From positions 1-55,369 of the forward strand of contig KV908754.1 in NCBI GenBank assembly GCA_002005505.1: a stretch of 55,369 nt of DNA, given 5' to 3'. Within the stretch, counting starts at the first letter, position 1. Every line of letters starts with the position of its first letter. Shown here piece after piece: positions 38,345-52,980 of the stretch. This stretch comes from Botryococcus braunii (lineage: Eukaryota > Chlorophyta > Trebouxiophyceae). A program made the translations under genes and the position numbers. The notes beneath the pieces are model-generated. The model was given only the letters and a program-made list of their open reading frames with translations, did no database searches and was not told the DNA's origin.

Positions 38345-39075
38345 TTATCAGATGCTCCGAGAGATGACAAGTTCGTTGATATGGATACCTTTTTAGCTCT
38401 CATTAGGCAGGCCAATACCCTCCCTGTGGCCTCTCTCCATGTCTCCCCTCGGTTAGCCCCTGCTGATCCCCAGCTATGTACTTATGTGCGGTGGTTTGCG
38501 CGCCCCACTAAGGCTCAGCGCTCCCGCCTCCTTTATCTGTCTCTTGATGTTGCCAAGGTCTGGCTCTTTCTCAGGTTTCGTCTTGGTGTTCATGGCCTCC
38601 CCATTGACATGGGCCGCAGACAACGTCTTCCGTGCCTTCAGCGCCTGTGTGATATGTGTGGCTCCTCTGTGGGTGATGAACACCACTTTGTCTTTCACTG
38701 TCCCGCTCTTACTTCGGTGCGGGACCGTTATCCCCACTTGTTTGTGGGTCCTTCTAGATCTCTTCGGCAGTTTATTTGGCACGCTGACTTGCGTGCGGTC
38801 GTCTCCTTTATCTCGGATGCATTCCAGGCTCGTGCTGATTTACGCCGGCTACGGTGACTTGGCCGCAGCCACGTTTGTGGCTGCCCCCTCCCCTCCCCTA
38901 TCCCCCTTCCTTCCCCTTTTCGTTTGCTCAGTTATGCCTTCGCTCTTCGCTTGGCCACTTCTTGTGGTCAGTTCTTCCTAGTTTGGGCTTGTGTGTGTGT
39001 TGTGGACATCTCATCATGCCCTCGTGGCTGGACAGATGTAACTTCTTCTGCTTTTACAAGAGTGGAGTAAAAAAG
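38345..39075 (+). mobile_element. LINE-A 3' fragment
   Basis: The frame (38381-38857, TGA) reads [50 protein letters not shown] and [20 protein letters not shown]. The C-x2-C ... H-x4-C zinc motif and surrounding residues match the tail of plant LINE polyproteins. It is the longest of three LINE-A fragments here and is 5'-truncated near 38345. The 3' sequence GAGTGGAGTAAAAAAGACCA is shared with the 26.1-kb locus. Confidence 0.8.
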
Positions 39076-39109
39076 ACCAGCCCAATGTTCAGGGACCCAA
39101 ACCCCCAAT

Positions 39110-39660
39110 GTGTCAAGCTATGAGTCACACCCGGCGAGCGGCCAGCTGGCGACCCACAGCCGCCGCAATGATGAAACTGACCCGACGAATGACAAAATAT
39201 CCCTCCACATCTTCTTGAGCAATGATGGCTTGGTTCAAAAGCCCCTGGAGCCTCTGCAACAAGGCCAGCGCATCAGCATGCAACCCTCCCAATGTTTCAA
39301 AAGCGAAGGCTTGGAAAGCCACAGGCGGCTGCTGACGCGACAACAAGACAGCATAGCGGGTCTGCTTGTCTTGGGCAGCGCGCGCGGCGGCCCCACCCGG
39401 CACGAAGTGCAGCAAGTTGGCAACTGTGAGTGGGGAAGAGCCAACGATGTCGATATAAAGGTCACGCCCCTCCTCCCACGCATGGAGGCGGAGGTCTGCG
39501 CGACGGCGCTCCTGGCCAGGGACAGGGGTGGGAAAGGCGGGTTCCCGGGTGACCCGCTGACGAGCTGAGGTAAGGACAGCGTCCAGGGTCGTTCTTCGTT
39601 CTGGAAAGATGCATCGACTGGAACGCGTATTGGACCCAGGGTTGGGTCCAATACACGTTT
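39110..39660 (-). mobile_element. LINE-B 3' fragment, tail-to-tail with LINE-A
   Basis: Minus-strand frames give DLYIDIVGSSPLTVANLLHF, VPGGAAARAAQDKQTRYAVL, PPVAFQAFAFETLGGLHADA and AQEDVEGYFVIRRVSFIIAA. This is the conserved end of a second LINE family. The right boundary coincides with the hairpin at 39623-39658. Confidence 0.75.
39623..39658. repeat. Short inverted repeat (hairpin)
   Basis: ACGCGTATTGGACCCA and TGGGTCCAATACACGT pair across a 4-nt loop (GGGT), with one C-A mismatch in a 16-bp stem. It sits at the outer edge of the LINE-B fragment. Confidence 0.85.
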
Positions 39661-39852
39661 CTTAGTTTAACAGCCCGTTCCGATACTGATCACGATGCAC
39701 AAAGGAAATGTGGCAAAGGCGCCACCAGGGTCGAGTGTCATACAAGATAAAAAGACAAATGTTTTTTTCAAACGTTTAAGGGGATCAAAGTCGTTGCGCT
39801 GTCCGAAAGTCTGTGCAACGGTGCTTTCCGGAGCAAAGGTCCACCTCCAGAG

Positions 39853-42502
39853 ATGGCCGATCACCATATTGGGGTTGAAAACCGTCTGGATGTTTTACAC
39901 TTGGCAAATGCTTTTGCCGAGAACTTACGGTGCAATGAAGTGGGCCGAAACCTGGCAAGGGGGCTGCGATCTACGTTTCCAGGAATAGTTTCTGCCAGGT
40001 ATGCCTCAGTCAGTATCGCTAACACAAAGTGATGTCCTCTAGCCTCTTCTAGCGGGAAGATAGAATGGGTGCGGCCGGACTTGCTGTTGTTTCTAATTTG
40101 TCCGTCCTTTAGGGATACTGACGATAACCTATGCGTTGCAGCTTGGATGTAACAAGAGATGGAAAGCATATCGTATCACTTTCGGATTTCTCGAAAGAGG
40201 GGACCATGTCTTTGGCAGTAGTACCTCACGCTCGCAGTCTTGCTGGTAGAGCGATCAGGGACAGAACCACCACCATTGTTGACGATCTTCCTTCTGTGAG
40301 GTGAAGAACGTGCTCTGAGTATAGATTGTTTCCGCACTTATCTGTGGATTGTAGAAGCTGGTGGCAGAAAAGGTGAGGAGTACGCCCTTCAGAGTTTTGA
40401 GTAAGCACATCTTGTCAACACCAAGACACGGAAATGGCTAATGACTTTGAATGATCATTCTCAGGTTACAAAAGAAACAACATGCCGCGTTTGGCAGTAC
40501 AGCATGCTGCATCTATTGGGAGACAAGAGAAGTCACGGCTGCTCCGCAAACCTCTCAGCAAATTAAAGATTTCTACCGGGGTGCCTTGACGTTAGTGGTT
40601 CAAGAACCATCTCAAATGAATGACTTGTATGTTCCCCGTATCCTGCACTCTTGATCTGAAATTGTCTCACTGTAGATGACTTGCTTCCCTTTTAATCCAG
40701 CTTTTGTGCCAGCTTTCATGCCGATATCTAGTGTTGAAAGTGTCAGTTTTAATCTTAAGATTGCACCTGTTGGCATCATCAGGTTACTGGCTGATGGACA
40801 CAGCTTGGCAAGGGCTCTTGCAAACTTGATCTTTGATGATTGCCGCACTCTTTTTGAGTTGATGTGGGCGACAAAGCTCCTTCCGTTGAAGTCGTCAAAG
40901 GCACACAGTGAAAGAAAAAGCCTTCCAAAGTCTTCCAGACATCCAAATTTTGCTGGAGAAGTAGGCTACTTTTCTAGGAACAGGGAAATGGACGATCCAG
41001 CACGAGTGGTATCATCAGTACCCTCCAAGCGCATTGCTGACAAGTCGGAGAGGATCCAAGCAACTCACCAGGGCACTATGGTGGAAGAGGCGTGTGAGTC
41101 CAGCAATACAGTGCCACTTGAGAGTCTTCCTTCTTCACGTGAAAATATGGATACCTCCCAGGACTGGTTGATGCAGTTCAAAGCCGCTTCTCTTGAAGAG
41201 TCTTTTACAAAATGGTTTGCTGGCAACCATGTCATGGTAAGTTTGAGCCCTTTATATGGACAGGTCTTTGGCATTGCCCTGATTGTTTGGCTTCAAGCAC
41301 CAGACTTGATACAGCAGTTGCTGTAATTCTCATGTGCAACACTTGTAGTGCTTTCTGGGTTTATAAGCAGTGAAATATGTACTGAATTGTGTAAGTGCAG
41401 ACCGATGTTATTGGCGGGTCTATACTCGTGCTGCTGCATGCAGCACTAAAGCAGCAGACATATAAAGCTGCGGATGCGAGATTTCAGCACTGGGAGTACA
41501 TGTCATTTTTGCCTCCCTTGTTGGTGTTGCTTCTTATCTCGTGCAAATTGAAATGGTGAGCTCGACTTTTGGCTTACTTAGCAATGGGTGCCCAGCTGTT
41601 GACATCCAAGTGCAATCTACTTCTGAAGCACATCTTTACTTCTCTTCTTCTGGATGTTTAGCAACATGGAATGGGAAGCTAAAGAACCCTCTGGGGATTT
41701 TAGGAGTGTTGATGCAACTACCCTGGTTTAGAACAACGTTATGGAAATTAACGTTCTTTTCTTCTATTAGTAGTTGTTGTAGACACCCCAAACACTTCGC
41801 ACATTGAAGACTTATGAACCTTTAGGTTTGTGGGAACATTCCTGTTGCATCATTTTCAAGTGGAGGACTTTTGCAGTTCGTGGAATGAATGGCCTTTGCA
41901 CTCATTTGCGAGTCTCTAATCAGTGTGCCTTCTATTGTTTTAGGTATACGCAACACAGGGAAGGCATCCTTATGACACTAGCTGCAGCTTCTCAGATCTC
42001 TTCATTGGGTGTTCTTCATGGCCGTGGGGTTGAAAGCTCATACTGGCTGCAAGCAGCATATGTTGAGTTGCCAGTCCTGCTTAGCGTTCTTTTGCCGGTG
42101 GGCCCTGACAGCTTGTTTGAAACTAATTTGGTTGAGTGGTTGTGGTGAACGACAACGTTGTCTTGCGCTTTGGGCATGTGAAGACGTCTTGTCTTTCTAC
42201 TGACCATGATATGAGCCTTGGACCCAGAATATCCATGTGTATTGGTATTGACATTCTGTGACTGCAGTTGGGATCCCGACTGCAGTCACAGCTCAGGAAC
42301 GAGCTCAGATGATTGTTCTAACGTGAGGTGTGTGTGCAGATCCGCCTTTGTCGGTCACTTCCACTAATACTACCATGCGGCTGTGCATTGTTGGTTTATT
42401 CCATCAGTACATGCTGCCATAGGCAGGATTATTCCTTTATGTCAGGTCCTTGCCGGGAAATGCCAATTATATTACATTTCTGCCTAGGAGGTCTTATGCC
42501 AG
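39853..42502 (+). CDS. Unrecognised multi-exon gene: possible GAF-like domain, then hydrophobic segments (3' end not found)
   Basis: I do not recognise this protein. Seven plus-strand exons join with matching phases: 39853-39998 (ATG), 40142-40300, 40465-40626, 40783-41236, 41401-41555, 41944-42097, 42340-42502. The N-terminal part includes LDVLHLANAFAENLRCNEVG, LDVTRDGKHIVSLSDFSKEG, SLAGRAIRDRTTTIVDDLPS and VQEPSQMNDL followed by LLADGHSLARALANLIFDDC. The pattern of a hydrophobic strand, AGRAI...TTIVDDL, then a closing helix loosely resembles a GAF domain. A Ser/Lys-rich linker follows, then SLEESFTKWFAGNHVM, and hydrophobic stretches MSFLPPLLVLLLISCKL, VELPVLLSVLLP and SLPLILPCGCALLVYSI, which could be membrane spans. 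Consistent phases over six introns support a real gene; function is unknown and later exons are missing. Confidence 0.55.
42256..42291. repeat. 36-bp near-perfect palindrome
   Basis: CTGTGACTGCAGT and ACTGCAGTCACAG flank a TGGGATCCCG centre; one pair is mismatched. It lies in the intron between the last two recognised exons of the GAF-like gene. Confidence 0.9.
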
Positions 42503-44030
42503 GTCGGTCCCAACAACACTATGAAGTTCAGATATGTTGTACATCCATGATTAGTTGCGGGTGCATCAGGGCTTGTTCAAGGTGTCTAGATTATGTCGTA
42601 CTGGTGACACTATGACCCAGTTGCTGTTGTGACATCACACTATACCGGTACCCTCTGTTCCTTTCACAAGCACTGCATCGACCATGGCGTGGCTTGCATG
42701 TCACGGGCTGGAGTTTCTTGTGTGGCAGCTAGTGAATGCATGTAACGAGTTGTAACGGGTCAACCTTTACTTGTCCTACCTTGTATTTTTGGTTCAACAA
42801 AAAAGAAGTCGTTAACTTCATGGCTCATGACACATGGATTTATATGTGGTGTGGCACTTCAACAGGTCTTTTGGCATGCATATGCGAGAAGAGGAGCCGT
42901 GGGAGGTTTATTAAGGAGTCCAGGCAGTTTTTGACTGTGGAGGGGGGACCATAGTTCTCTGCCTGTTTGCCGCAGTGGAAGCCTTCCACGAACAGATCTC
43001 AGTGCTTGCTTTTGGTAGACCTTGGAGAGATTACTCCCTCATATGTCTGGGGTGTCTGTCTATCTGTGCTTGTCCCAACACAATTTTTCTTGTGGGCATA
43101 GCCTAAAGGTGAGTATTGGGTTCCTTGCGCAATGTGTTTTACCCAATCAGTAAACCCAATCAATGGCCTTGTTGCACTCGCAGGGCAACTATAAATGAGC
43201 CCCTTCTCTGGCATAAACATTTTTCTGAACTATATTGCTGAGGGTTCTGGCTCTCTAAAAAGCACTGATGTTTGTGACATAGCTTGAGAGTACATGAATG
43301 GTTCCATCCAGCAACGGCAGCGGTTACTGTGCGTTCAAAGTGCTGTCGTTTGTTCCATTTGACCAGTGGCCCATGCAAGTCGCCTATCCTTCTTGACTTG
43401 CTTCTGGGGGCGTGAGAGATGCTTAGTTCCTGAGAGATTAAAAGAAGATCAGGAGATGGCTTGCTGTACATGATCCGGTGTTACAACAGGACATTCGGTT
43501 ATGACGCCTCTGAAGGATTTTTGCTGGTGCATTAGCACCACAGCTGATTCCCTCCACATATGCAGATGCATATGCAATGGGTTGCCAGCTCGGATTGCAG
43601 ATGGAATTTCGCAGCTCATGGACCATATTTGCAGTGTGACACGATCCGAGGTTTCAGTTGTATGGGAGTGTAGACTGGGTCAATCAGATGTATGCAGATG
43701 CAGGCCCTGGTGGACTTCGGTTTACCGGTTGGGGTGGGGTTGGGATGTAGATCTCTGTTTGGTGGTACTTTCAAGGCCCTCTGTGGTTCTTGTGGGTTGG
43801 GAGCCTTGAAGAGAGAGCGTTCAGTGGCAGGGTTACAGTTCCTTTTCACTCGATATTCACCGTAAGCTTGGGCTTTACGACCACCTTTGACAAGTGGGTT
43901 GGTGCCTGCTCATTGTCAAGGCTGGGCCATAAGAGATGGCCAGAGGTTGGGACAATGTTGCTGAAGAATCTTCTGGAGCATTAAGGTGTTATGCTTGGAA
44001 CAGCAAACGTTCTGACCTTTGTGCGTTCTT
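42503..44030. other. No recognised gene
   Basis: Probably contains further exons or the 3' UTR of the preceding plus-strand gene, since its reading frame is open at 42502. No exon was identified with confidence. No notable repeats. Confidence 0.4.
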
Positions 44031-44343
44031 CTCCAATTTTCGAAGGATGGGCGGTGGCGGTGGACGGGAGATGAGACTTAGGAAGGCAACTGATTGGAGG
44101 AGTCAGCATTGTAGTGATCACGGATACTCTGAACGCCACCAGAATCTACTGCCCTTTGAGCTTGGGAGTTCTCTGCTTTTACCTGGGGTTTTAACTATTG
44201 AGGAACCCCCAAGCTCAAAGGGACAGTAGATTCTGGTGTGTTCAGAGTAACCGTGATCACTACAATGATGAGTCCTCCAATCAGTTGCCTTCCTCAGTCT
44301 CATCACCCCTCCACCCCCACCGCTCGTCCTTCAAATATTGGAG
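44031..44343. mobile_element. Foldback (MITE-like) element with about 135-bp inverted arms
   Basis: The left arm (44031-44166) and right arm (44209-44343) are reverse complements with scattered differences. Both start CTCCAAT and include GAAGGAT/CGGGCGGTGG and GGAAGGCAACTGATTGGAGG. They surround a 42-bp spacer. No coding capacity. A third partial copy of the spacer plus part of an arm follows at about 44354-44455, showing a later direct duplication. The open frames across it are translations of the arms. Confidence 0.85.
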
Positions 44344-44665
44344 CTTGCTACGGATTCTCTGCTTTTACCTAGGGTTTTAAGTATTTACGAACCCCCAAGC
44401 TCAAAGGGACAGTGGATTCTGGTGGCGTATCCGTGATCACTACAATGATGACTCCTTGTTTGCAAACAACTCCAAGCAATGGCCTTGAACTTATGGCCTC
44501 TCGCCAACTCGAGCACTCAAGGGTCCTTGTAAATTTTGCCCAATTTGGCTGTACAGTACAAATGCTTTCATTCTTGCAGAGCAGTTTGATTAGGAATCAC
44601 GGTATTGAGCTATGATTGCATGCATGCTGCGCATGCGTTCTGTGCTTTGTGTACAAAAGTCACAA

Positions 44666-47712
<3,047 letters not shown>

Positions 47713-49567
47713 GTGGACTTTAACGCGTATATTAGATTGGTCAGCGAAGTCTGGTTTATGGCTTCGTGGTTGGGGCAGCGGGTCAGACATTCAATGGAGT
47801 ATTATCTCCAAGCAAGCTTGCTAATAAAGCAAGCTTGCTATGTCTCACCTGCACATACTCTTGTTCGGCATGCTTGCTTAACTGCGTTAAAAGCGTTCCG
47901 CATGCCATTTAAACCGGTGATCGTGTGTATGTCGAACGATATCCATCATCTGTGAATAGTAAGAACATCGGCTTTGGGTTGCAGAACCCACACCTACCAC
48001 AGTGGACAGCCCAGGACTGGAAGCGGTTTGACAATATTTAGGCAAAATGTGCCGGCGGTTATTGGCATGTTATTGCTCGGGACTAGGGAAAGAGAAGATG
48101 GGACGAGAGCCCCCATACTCCCACCCCAATACTCTCACCCCAATACTCCCACCCCAATACTCCCACCCAAAACTCTCACCCCAATACTCCCACCCCAATG
48201 CTCCCACCTCAATACTCCCAGCAATTTCGATACAACCTTCCCCCCCCCCTCCGGGGGACAATCCAGCTGGAATATAAGACCATGAATGAACCCCAACACG
48301 AACGTAAGATGATATCCCAACACACACGGACATACCCCCCCCCCCCCGCCCCCACATATATGCAATACTCATATATCCCCATGAATGCCACAAAATCATC
48401 CCCAGGGCCTGGAATGACCCAGTCAATTGAAAAGAGTTCGAATACAATCAATTTTGCCCCATCCCTGACCCCCTGGATCTAGCCTACGGGAGCTTGGAAG
48501 CCCACAAGCGTCGTACATCAAAAAAGTGTAGAGTGTGCATGACCCGGCACACGCGGCGAAAATAGTATGTAAGCACCACAAATACTCCCTACATGATGGA
48601 TTTATAGTATGCGATTAGAATAGGCTTCACTCTTAATTTTAACTTCTCGCCGTGCCCCCCGTACATACACGAAGCCTTTTCCTCCGTCAAGCATAACCAA
48701 GCCGTTGAGGAACAGCCCAGGCAGACACATTTGCAGACAGATGCTCCCTGGTGGTTTGATGGCTACCCCAACAACCTGTGGAATGCAAGATATGAGTCTG
48801 TGTAATCCAACATAGTATTCTGGGTATAAGGATTATACGAGTTAGATTGCTGTTCGACCGTATGTTAATTATTACACTCTGATGTTATTGAGGACAATAT
48901 GGTACGAGCTTAAACTGTGCATGGGACATATGGCCTCCACCGTACCTGTGTCTTCAGGTTTGGTTTGGATGTCTGGTGGTCAGTATCTGAACCAGAATGC
49001 GGTGTACATTTCGTACAGTGCTGGGAACTGTAACGTACTGTCTGTACGGCAAGATCCATGATGGTCTGGACAAACTCCGGTATCTTCAATCAGAACACTT
49101 CGGAAAAGGATTGCTAGCCTTCCTGGGTCCAGATATTATTTTGGAATGTCTCATGTCTTCAATGCATGAGACCCAAGCCGAGTCGTTTTGTGGATGGGTA
49201 TCGCTGTGAACCGCAGCGGCTGGAAATGAACTGCAGCACATATGTATTTCGTAAATAATAACCTGCTCAGCCTTGTCCAGTAACATTGTTTTCTATCATT
49301 CAATTTGTTTTACATTCAGTTGCATGCGACCGGGTCGTATCGTCCATCATGAATGTGTCCTTGTATCGTGTCGTTAGGAAAGTGAACGCATAAGACGAGT
49401 ACTTTGTGAACGTGCAAGCTTGCCAGAATTAATTAAACCTTCACATACTATTAAACCGTCTTAATGAGCCCTAGTGTGTCAGCGATCCCGGACAAACTTG
49501 CGTAGGGCCCCCTCGGGTTCTGTTTGTTGCCGCCGGTTCCCTTGCCATCCACAAAACGATAGCTACT
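47713..49567. other. Minisatellite and dispersed repeat, no recognised gene
   Basis: Holds two 12-bp palindromes AGCAAGCTTGCT in tandem (47811-47822, 47828-47839), a 14-bp minisatellite (48114-48222) and a dispersed repeat (48528-48640, related to 55138-55225 and 45018-45075). No coding exon recognised. Confidence 0.5.
48114..48222. repeat. Minisatellite, unit about 14 bp
   Basis: About eight units of the type AATACTCCCACCCC with variants (CTCTCACCCC, GCTCCCACCTC). It is followed by a C run and then CCTCCGGGGG. Confidence 0.92.
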
Positions 49568-52149
49568 ATGCAGCGTCTGCTTGCCAGAGATTGGTTTCTA
49601 ATTTCTCCGGCTGCGAAGGTACTTCCTCTGTGAATCATCTGCGCTCAATTACCGCGCTTAATCGGGTCGCGGTCCATGACAGGGTGCTACGCAGATTCGC
49701 TATCTGCCACGAGTTGGCATATCGGTTCTACAAGATGACCTCCTCCATCCTTACATCTCCGGAAACAAGTTGAGAAAATTAGATGGCTTGATGCCTATGT
49801 TGCAGAAGCAGCATGTGACTGATATGTAAGGCTCAACCCTGCAGGACCTCTTTGGAAATGTACTACTTGTTATTGGGTCATGTCATCGGGGCACATTTTT
49901 GGTGTCTCAGATTAACCTGTGGTGGCCTTCAAAGTGCACACAGTGTTGCACTCTCTGCAGCAGCAGCAGAGCTTGGCATGGCATGTCATGTTCTTGTGCG
50001 AGGGGAGAAACAACCAATCCCATCTGGCAACCACCTGCTGGCAAGGATGTTCTCTAAGTCACTCCAATATGTACCAAGGCATGTTTATGCAGATCGGGAA
50101 TCCATGTTTGCTTGTTACACTCGAGAACTGCATAAGCAGTTACCGCCTGAACATAAGGTGAGGGACCTAGCTCCTTATCGCGTCAGAAACTTTTTGGAAG
50201 CTACCATGTGTATTTTTTACTAGAGCAATGGCATTTCCTCAGTGCAGAGCAGTTTGGCCTGCAGACATTGTGAAATTAATTTGTGGCAACATGGCCAGAT
50301 AGCAGTTGTCCAGGAAGGAGCTGCTGAACCCCATGCAATGCTTGGCTTGTTACGATTGGTGCACTATCTTCAGAGAGATTTTGGCCAATCTGCATGCAAG
50401 TTGGTGGTTGATTCAGGGACGGGCGCAACCGCTGTAGGTACATTTTGTCACCCATGACTCCTTCCCCCAAGCATATTTGACAGGGTTCATCCATTTATAT
50501 GACTTATTACTAAGATGTCGATTCATTTAAAGGTCACACCTGCAAGAGTGCATTCTTTAAATGCTGCACTACATCCATAACCCTTGCTTTGTGGCTGATG
50601 GTGTGTGGAGGACAGGTTTAAGCATTGGCATTGCATTGCTGCAGCTCCCATGGACTGTAGTTGGCGTCATGCTGGCAGGAACTGTTAAGCAGTACACTGA
50701 CACCCAAATCCGGCTTTCAGAACAGTTTCAAACAGCATTCGGAACATTGATACAAGGTACGTAAAACTCAGTGGCAAACTTGCAGCCAGTTGCAGCCAAA
50801 CTTGCAGCCAGACCCACAATCAGAGGATCTTGATCTACATGCCAATGTCCTGTGTGGCTACTTTGGCGGATGATTACTCCTTCGTTAGACAGAAGTAAGA
50901 GAGGGAAGGTGAGAAAGGTGAAGGTGAGAGAGGTGAAGAGGAAAAGTGTTTGGAGAGCCGCCAACCATGCTAGACAGATTCATGCCAGTGTAAGGGGACT
51001 CTGGGACTTGTGCATCCACAGTTTCCGATAGCGGCTGGAAAGGATATGCATTGGTCAGCACTTGGTGAATGCAGTCCCACACACATTGGTGGGCCGTGGC
51101 GCAAATCCTTTTTTATTGAGATACAATAATCAACATTCAAGCTGAGTATGTTTCTGCCCCATTGAGAAGTTTGCATGCTCGTCGAAGTATAAACCATGTC
51201 TTGTTGGGGGCAATAACTACCCTACCACAGTCTGAGCCGAGACCTTTCTTATACTGCTGGGCGATGCACATGACACCTGTTGTACCTTTCAGGCATATGG
51301 CCTAACCGCTGGGATTCCTTCTAGAGACCGGGATGGTCTCGAGTATAAGTCGTAATCGCTACATTGGGCATACAATCCAATCAGACATATGCCAGATTCT
51401 GATCTTGACAGGCAAAGCTGGGTTTGCCAGGAGGAGAGGGGCTTCCAGTCAACTTGCCACTCATATGGGTCCCACGGATTTACCCACGAAGGTTCGGGGA
51501 CGTTCTTCCTGGAGAGATAGCTGCATGTTCTCAGGTATAAGTTTTCTGATGACGATTTGCACTCTTGATCGTGCCAGCATGGCTTTCTGATTATCATTGA
51601 CTGGTGATCAGACTTGTGTTATTTGTGCCTGGCTCCTTTGGCTTGTATTGATGCTGACGTAGGGTACTGTCTCAAAGCACTTAACCCAGTGGTTGAGCAT
51701 GGTTGCTGAGAGTTCCTTCAGACTCGTAGTTGGTCCACAACCGGACCGTGCTTGTCCTGCACGCAATATCTGTCGTACTTTAAGTAAAGCCGTTTTTTCC
51801 CCCACATACACGCTATACAAGTTTGGTGCGTATTACACGCTATTCCGTGGTTGAAGTGCTTTCTGTCGCAACGACAAAGTCTTTCGAGGACGCACTGTCA
51901 AGGGTCTTCACAATGCGTAAATAGCATAGCCACATTTGTGCTTTTTGACCGTTTGGCATTTGGAATGGTGATCTGCAGATTGCAAAGGAACATGGTATTC
52001 TGCTTGATCCCATTTATTCACTTGCTGCTTGGGAAATGGCCTGTAAGATTGCAAATGACGAGCCAGCGAACGCGGATATTTTGATGCTTCATTCAGGCGG
52101 AAGCTTGGGGCTTCACGGCCTAGCCCAGCGCTTTCCTGAACAATTTTGA
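49568..52149 (+). CDS. PLP-dependent D-cysteine desulfhydrase 2-like enzyme (ACC-deaminase fold)
   Basis: Seven plus-strand exons with agreeing phases: 49568-49618 (tentative ATG exon), 49695-49825, 49911-50157, 50248-50437, 50616-50756, 51431-51534, 51979-52149 (TGA). Total 1035 nt, 344 residues. Exon 2 reads LQDDLLHPYISGNKLRKLDG, where the GNK lysine is the PLP Schiff-base residue. Exon 3 has DILTCGGLQSAHSVA and YVPRHVYADRE. Exon 4 has QEGAAEPHAMLGLLRLVHYL and VVDSGTGATAVG, the PLP-phosphate loop. Exon 5 has LPWTVVGVMLAGTVKQYTD. Exon 6 has RRFGDVLPGEIAACSQ. Exon 7 has GILLDPIYSLAAWEMA and LHSGGSLGLHGLAQRFPEQF. The family deaminates D-cysteine to pyruvate, H2S and ammonia; the plant type-2 enzyme is mitochondrial. 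The predicted start MQRLLARDWFLISPAAK is Arg-rich and would suit a mitochondrial presequence, but the first exon and its 76-nt intron are the least certain part. Substrate is inferred from family. Confidence 0.92.
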
Positions 52150-52794
52150 AGGACTATTGACTTCCTCGCAATTCCGTTTCTGTCCACTGCGATTAGTATT
52201 GCCATGTGGAAAGTGTTCAACAAAGATATTAACTGTAACACGGGATTTGATTAGGATGAGCAGGAGAGGGAGAGCGGGGGAGAGGTGGAGGAATGTGTGA
52301 GAAGGAAAACGAAGAAAGTGTGGCGCGAATAGACGGAAGGATGAGGCAGAGCTTAAGAGGGGGCTTCAAAGGTCCATTTGATCAAGAGCATGTATATTTT
52401 GCAAATCCGTGATTTCCATGAAATGTGCAGCAAATTGCAACCACTTGTGGCATTATTGGTATGACGGATGCTAGGAGTGGTGTGCAAGCAGGTGCTGCTG
52501 ATCCAATTGCATTTGTGGGTGCCACTGATGTTGCAATGTCGCTAAGATCAAAGGATTTGGATGCAAAGGATAGAAACCCGTCAACTTGCACCCTTTGTGC
52601 AAACTTAATGCACTGGGCTCGCTGTGGCCAAAACTGCTGCCTGCTTGAATGTTTTTTTGAGAAGCAGTAGTCTCCTTGTAATTGGCGTGAGGTTTCGCTT
52701 TGATGGAACTCACTGGCCCTCCCTTTCTTTGTTGTTGAAGTCACGTTCAGGCCCAAAAGAAAGACGAAAAGAGGGGAGAACTGGAGGGTGGACA
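52150..52794. other. 3' flank of the desulfhydrase-like gene
   Basis: Contains a purine-rich stretch (52254-52360) and an open frame 52425-52670 with no recognised motif. It is probably 3' UTR and intergenic DNA. Confidence 0.45.
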
Positions 52795-52939
<145 letters not shown>

Positions 52940-52980
52940 CACGCACTCACTCACTCACTCACGCACTCACGCACGCGCCC

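Noticed and set aside
48114..48222. CRISPR-like array from repeated 14-bp units
   Set aside because: Units are contiguous with no unique spacers, in a eukaryotic context. It is a minisatellite.
52425..52670. 81-codon plus-strand open frame after the desulfhydrase-like gene
   Set aside because: No motif, no start context or splice partners, and it lies in the expected 3' flank. Alternate minus frames are equally open.
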